DNA of 6,477 bases from Pseudorhodobacter antarcticus (GTDB lineage Bacteria; Pseudomonadota; Alphaproteobacteria; Rhodobacterales; Rhodobacteraceae): contig CAMDHB010000209.1 in NCBI GenBank assembly GCA_945897655.1, positions 1 through 6,477 of the forward strand, in the 5' to 3' direction. Position numbers and translations under genes: made by a program. Under the pieces are notes generated by a model that had not been told where the DNA came from, ran no database searches, and was given only the letters and a program-made list of their open reading frames with translations. Within the stretch, counting starts at the first letter, position 1; each line of letters starts with the position of its first letter. This document shows, in pieces, positions 5,798 to 6,477 of the stretch.

Positions 5798-6477
5798 TTA
5801 GCCGCCGATCTGGGCCAGCTCTTCCAAGGTCCAGCACGACGAGGGCGTCATGTTTTCCTTGGTTATGCGGATCAGGGGCGAGACCAGGTCAAAGGGCTTG
5901 CTGCCCGGTTCCGGCATGGTCTGCAGCAGGGTGCGGATGATGGCGTTCAGGTCGCGGCCCTGACCTGCGGTGTTGTAGCTGGTGTAATGGGAAAAATCGC
6001 CCGCAGCGATCTTGTCGCAGGCCGATTCGCGCGCGCCACTGCCCGAGGTGATGACAGCGACCTTCCCTTGCAGGTTCGCCTCTTTCACAGCCGAGGCGAT
6101 GCCCGCGTCGGCCACATCCCAGAAGCCGACGATGCCGCAGATATCGGGATTCTGCTGCAGGACGGTGGTGGCGATCTGATAGGCCTTGGTGGCATCCCAA
6201 TCTGCGGCCTGATTGGACACGACGGTGATTTCGGGATGATTCTTCAGCGCCTCATCGATGCCGGCCATTTGCAACAGGCTGGCGGGGGCGGTCAGGGCGC
6301 CTTGGATGATGGCGACCTTGCCATTCTTACCGCTATCCTTGCCGCAGGCCTGGACCATGCCCTCGACTGCATTGCGGCCCATCTCGTTCCAGTCCGGACC
6401 CATGTACGCGTCGCTGGGAATCTCTGAGCGCTGCTGGGTCTGGACGGTCAGGATGCCCGCCGCGATGGATTTTTGCA
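5798..6477 (-). CDS. Periplasmic sugar-binding protein of the ABC importer (C-terminal part, cut by the window edge)
   Basis: The frame is open from the right edge of the window to a TAA at 5798, giving about 225 visible residues; the N-terminus and signal peptide lie outside. An internal ATG at 6403 is not the true start, because the frame continues upstream of it with plausible coding (a TVQTQQRSEIPSDAYMGPDW stretch). The sequence fits the RbsB-like Peripla_BP_4 family: a conserved GPDWNEMG segment, KVAIIQG (strand before the hinge), MAGIDEALKNHPEI, the IVGFWDVADAGIASAVKEA stretch typical of the second lobe, a KVAVITSGSG segment, then YNTAGQGRDLNAIIRTLL near the last hinge. It would capture the substrate in the periplasm and deliver it to the permease fusion encoded 53 bases downstream. 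Several Cys residues are visible (in QACGK, DICGI, ESACD and SSCW); disulfides are possible but unproven. The ligand cannot be deduced. Confidence 0.9.
   Translation of the reverse strand, partial: QKSIAAGILTVQTQQRSEIPSDAYMGPDWNEMGRNAVEGMVQACGKDSGKNGKVAIIQGALTAPASLLQMAGIDEALKNHPEITVVSNQAADWDATKAYQIATTVLQQNPDICGIVGFWDVADAGIASAVKEANLQGKVAVITSGSGARESACDKIAAGDFSHYTSYNTAGQGRDLNAIIRTLLQTMPEPGSKPFDLVSPLIRITKENMTPSSCWTLEELAQIGG

Noticed and set aside
3666..5801. 711-codon open frame on the plus strand opposite the permease-propeller fusion
   Set aside because: It has a low-complexity product rich in Gly, Asp, Ala and Gln, without recognisable domains. It is a mirror of the strong G/C third-position bias of the real gene on the minus strand.
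5745..5837. 31-residue N-terminal extension of the permease fusion
   Set aside because: It runs into the binding-protein gene and through the hairpin, whereas the ATG at 5744 has a strong ribosome site eight bases upstream.
1..6477. CRISPR array, tRNA, rRNA, insertion sequence or transposase remnant
   Set aside because: I found no regularly spaced repeats, no tRNA T-arm signature, no terminal inverted repeats and no transposase motifs on either strand.

Overview
The window is GC-rich and compactly coded. Its gene families, and third codon positions dominated by G and C, suggest an alphaproteobacterium, perhaps of the Rhodobacteraceae. That placement is an inference from style; there is no rRNA or other phylogenetic marker here.

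Layout, left to right. Positions 1-519 hold no gene I can support. Positions 520-1026 (+) encode a small SnoaL/NTF2-fold protein. A 79-bp AT-richer gap (1027-1105) separates it from a convergent minus-strand operon and carries a perfect 14-bp palindrome. The operon is read from the right edge leftward. It starts with the C-terminal part of a sugar-type periplasmic binding protein (5798-6477, N-terminus outside the window). Next comes an RbsC-like permease fused in frame to a strictosidine synthase/SMP-30-like beta-propeller (3624-5744). A free-standing second propeller protein follows (2593-3627), then a two-domain RbsA/MglA-type ATPase (1106-2596). The last three genes are joined by two 4-base ATGA start/stop overlaps. 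A 9-bp perfect hairpin lies between the binding protein gene and the permease gene.

How it fits together: binding protein, permease and double ATPase make a complete ABC importer of the CUT2 (ribose/galactose/xylose) class. What sets it apart is that two related six-bladed-propeller domains, of the family that includes lactonases and strictosidine synthase, are built into the transporter locus. One is covalently attached to the predicted cytoplasmic C-terminus of the permease. The other is separate and has lost some of the predicted metal-binding residues. The simplest reading is an importer whose substrate, or a lactone or ester form of it, is hydrolysed or sensed at the inner mouth of the channel. 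The substrate cannot be read from the sequence, and no kinase, isomerase, dehydrogenase or regulator gene is present in the window.
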